Assembly (NCBI GenBank): GCA_021788685.1
Contig: JAJYKH010000206.1
Location: 1 to 5,595 of the forward strand
Length of the DNA stretch: 5,595 bases
Reading direction: 5' to 3'
DNA from: Deltaproteobacteria bacterium
GTDB lineage: Bacteria; Desulfobacterota; Desulfobulbia; Desulfobulbales; UBA5123
A program made the translations under genes and the position numbers. Positions 5,585 to 5,595 of the stretch are shown here, piece by piece (position 1 is the first letter of the stretch; each line of letters begins with the position of its first letter). Under the pieces are notes generated by a model. The model was not told the origin of the DNA. It was given only the letters and a program-made list of their open reading frames with translations, and did not search any database.

Positions 5585-5595
5585 ATGGAAACAGC
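5585..5595 (+). CDS. Start of an unidentified downstream gene (partial)
   Basis: AAGGAG (5572-5577) lies 7 bases before an ATG at 5585, the best-formed ribosome binding site in the window. Only three full codons (Met-Glu-Thr) are present before the edge, so no product can be named. The gap of 131 bases after parC holds no clear terminator; it contains a direct repeat of GCTTCGCT (5461-5468, 5480-5487). Whether this gene belongs to the parEC operon cannot be decided here. Confidence 0.6.

Overview
The window comes from a GC-rich bacterium. The two long genes are dense in G/C-ending codons, while the first ~350 bases are visibly less GC-rich. The species cannot be fixed from sequence alone. The topoisomerase pair is of the divergent ParE/ParC type best known from Bacteroidetes and also met, from memory, in Verrucomicrobia-like and Geobacter-like (Desulfuromonadota) genomes. 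The palindromic intergenic repeats and high GC fit the Geobacter-like option best, but this is a low-confidence inference.

Layout. Bases 1-36 hold a short motif resembling repeats that accompany REP-associated Y1 transposases. Bases 37-330 contain no convincing gene, apart from an inverted repeat at 286-323. A strong sigma70-type promoter (TTGTTG-N17-TATAAT, 331-359), with a TCATGA palindrome on either side of its -10 box, drives a type II toxin-antitoxin operon: vapB (417-689) and vapC (689-1081), overlapping as TGATG. A 127-base palindromic element (1074-1200) starts in the last codons of vapC. After a C-rich gene-free stretch comes a candidate promoter (1350-1378) and a ~200-base leader that contains a second, ~121-base palindromic element (1448-1568).

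The main cargo is a topoisomerase IV-like operon: parE (1586-3439, ATPase/Toprim subunit, 617 aa) and parC (3480-5453, DNA-cleaving subunit, 657 aa), 40 bases apart. Together they should form an A2B2 type IIA topoisomerase that passes one DNA duplex through another using ATP. All catalytic residues looked for are present: GHKL E49/N53/D80, ATP-contact K314, Toprim E408 and D477/D479/D481, and the active-site tyrosine Y110. The residues that normally hold fluoroquinolones are replaced (ParC A74 and A78, ParE Q410). The ParC C-terminal domain is short and has no GyrA box, so relaxation/decatenation is likelier than supercoiling. A further gene starts at 5585 behind a strong Shine-Dalgarno sequence and runs out of the window.

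No wholly new system is evident. The most unusual content is the two large palindromic intergenic elements, the well-ordered vapBC control region, and the divergent topoisomerase with altered drug-contact positions.
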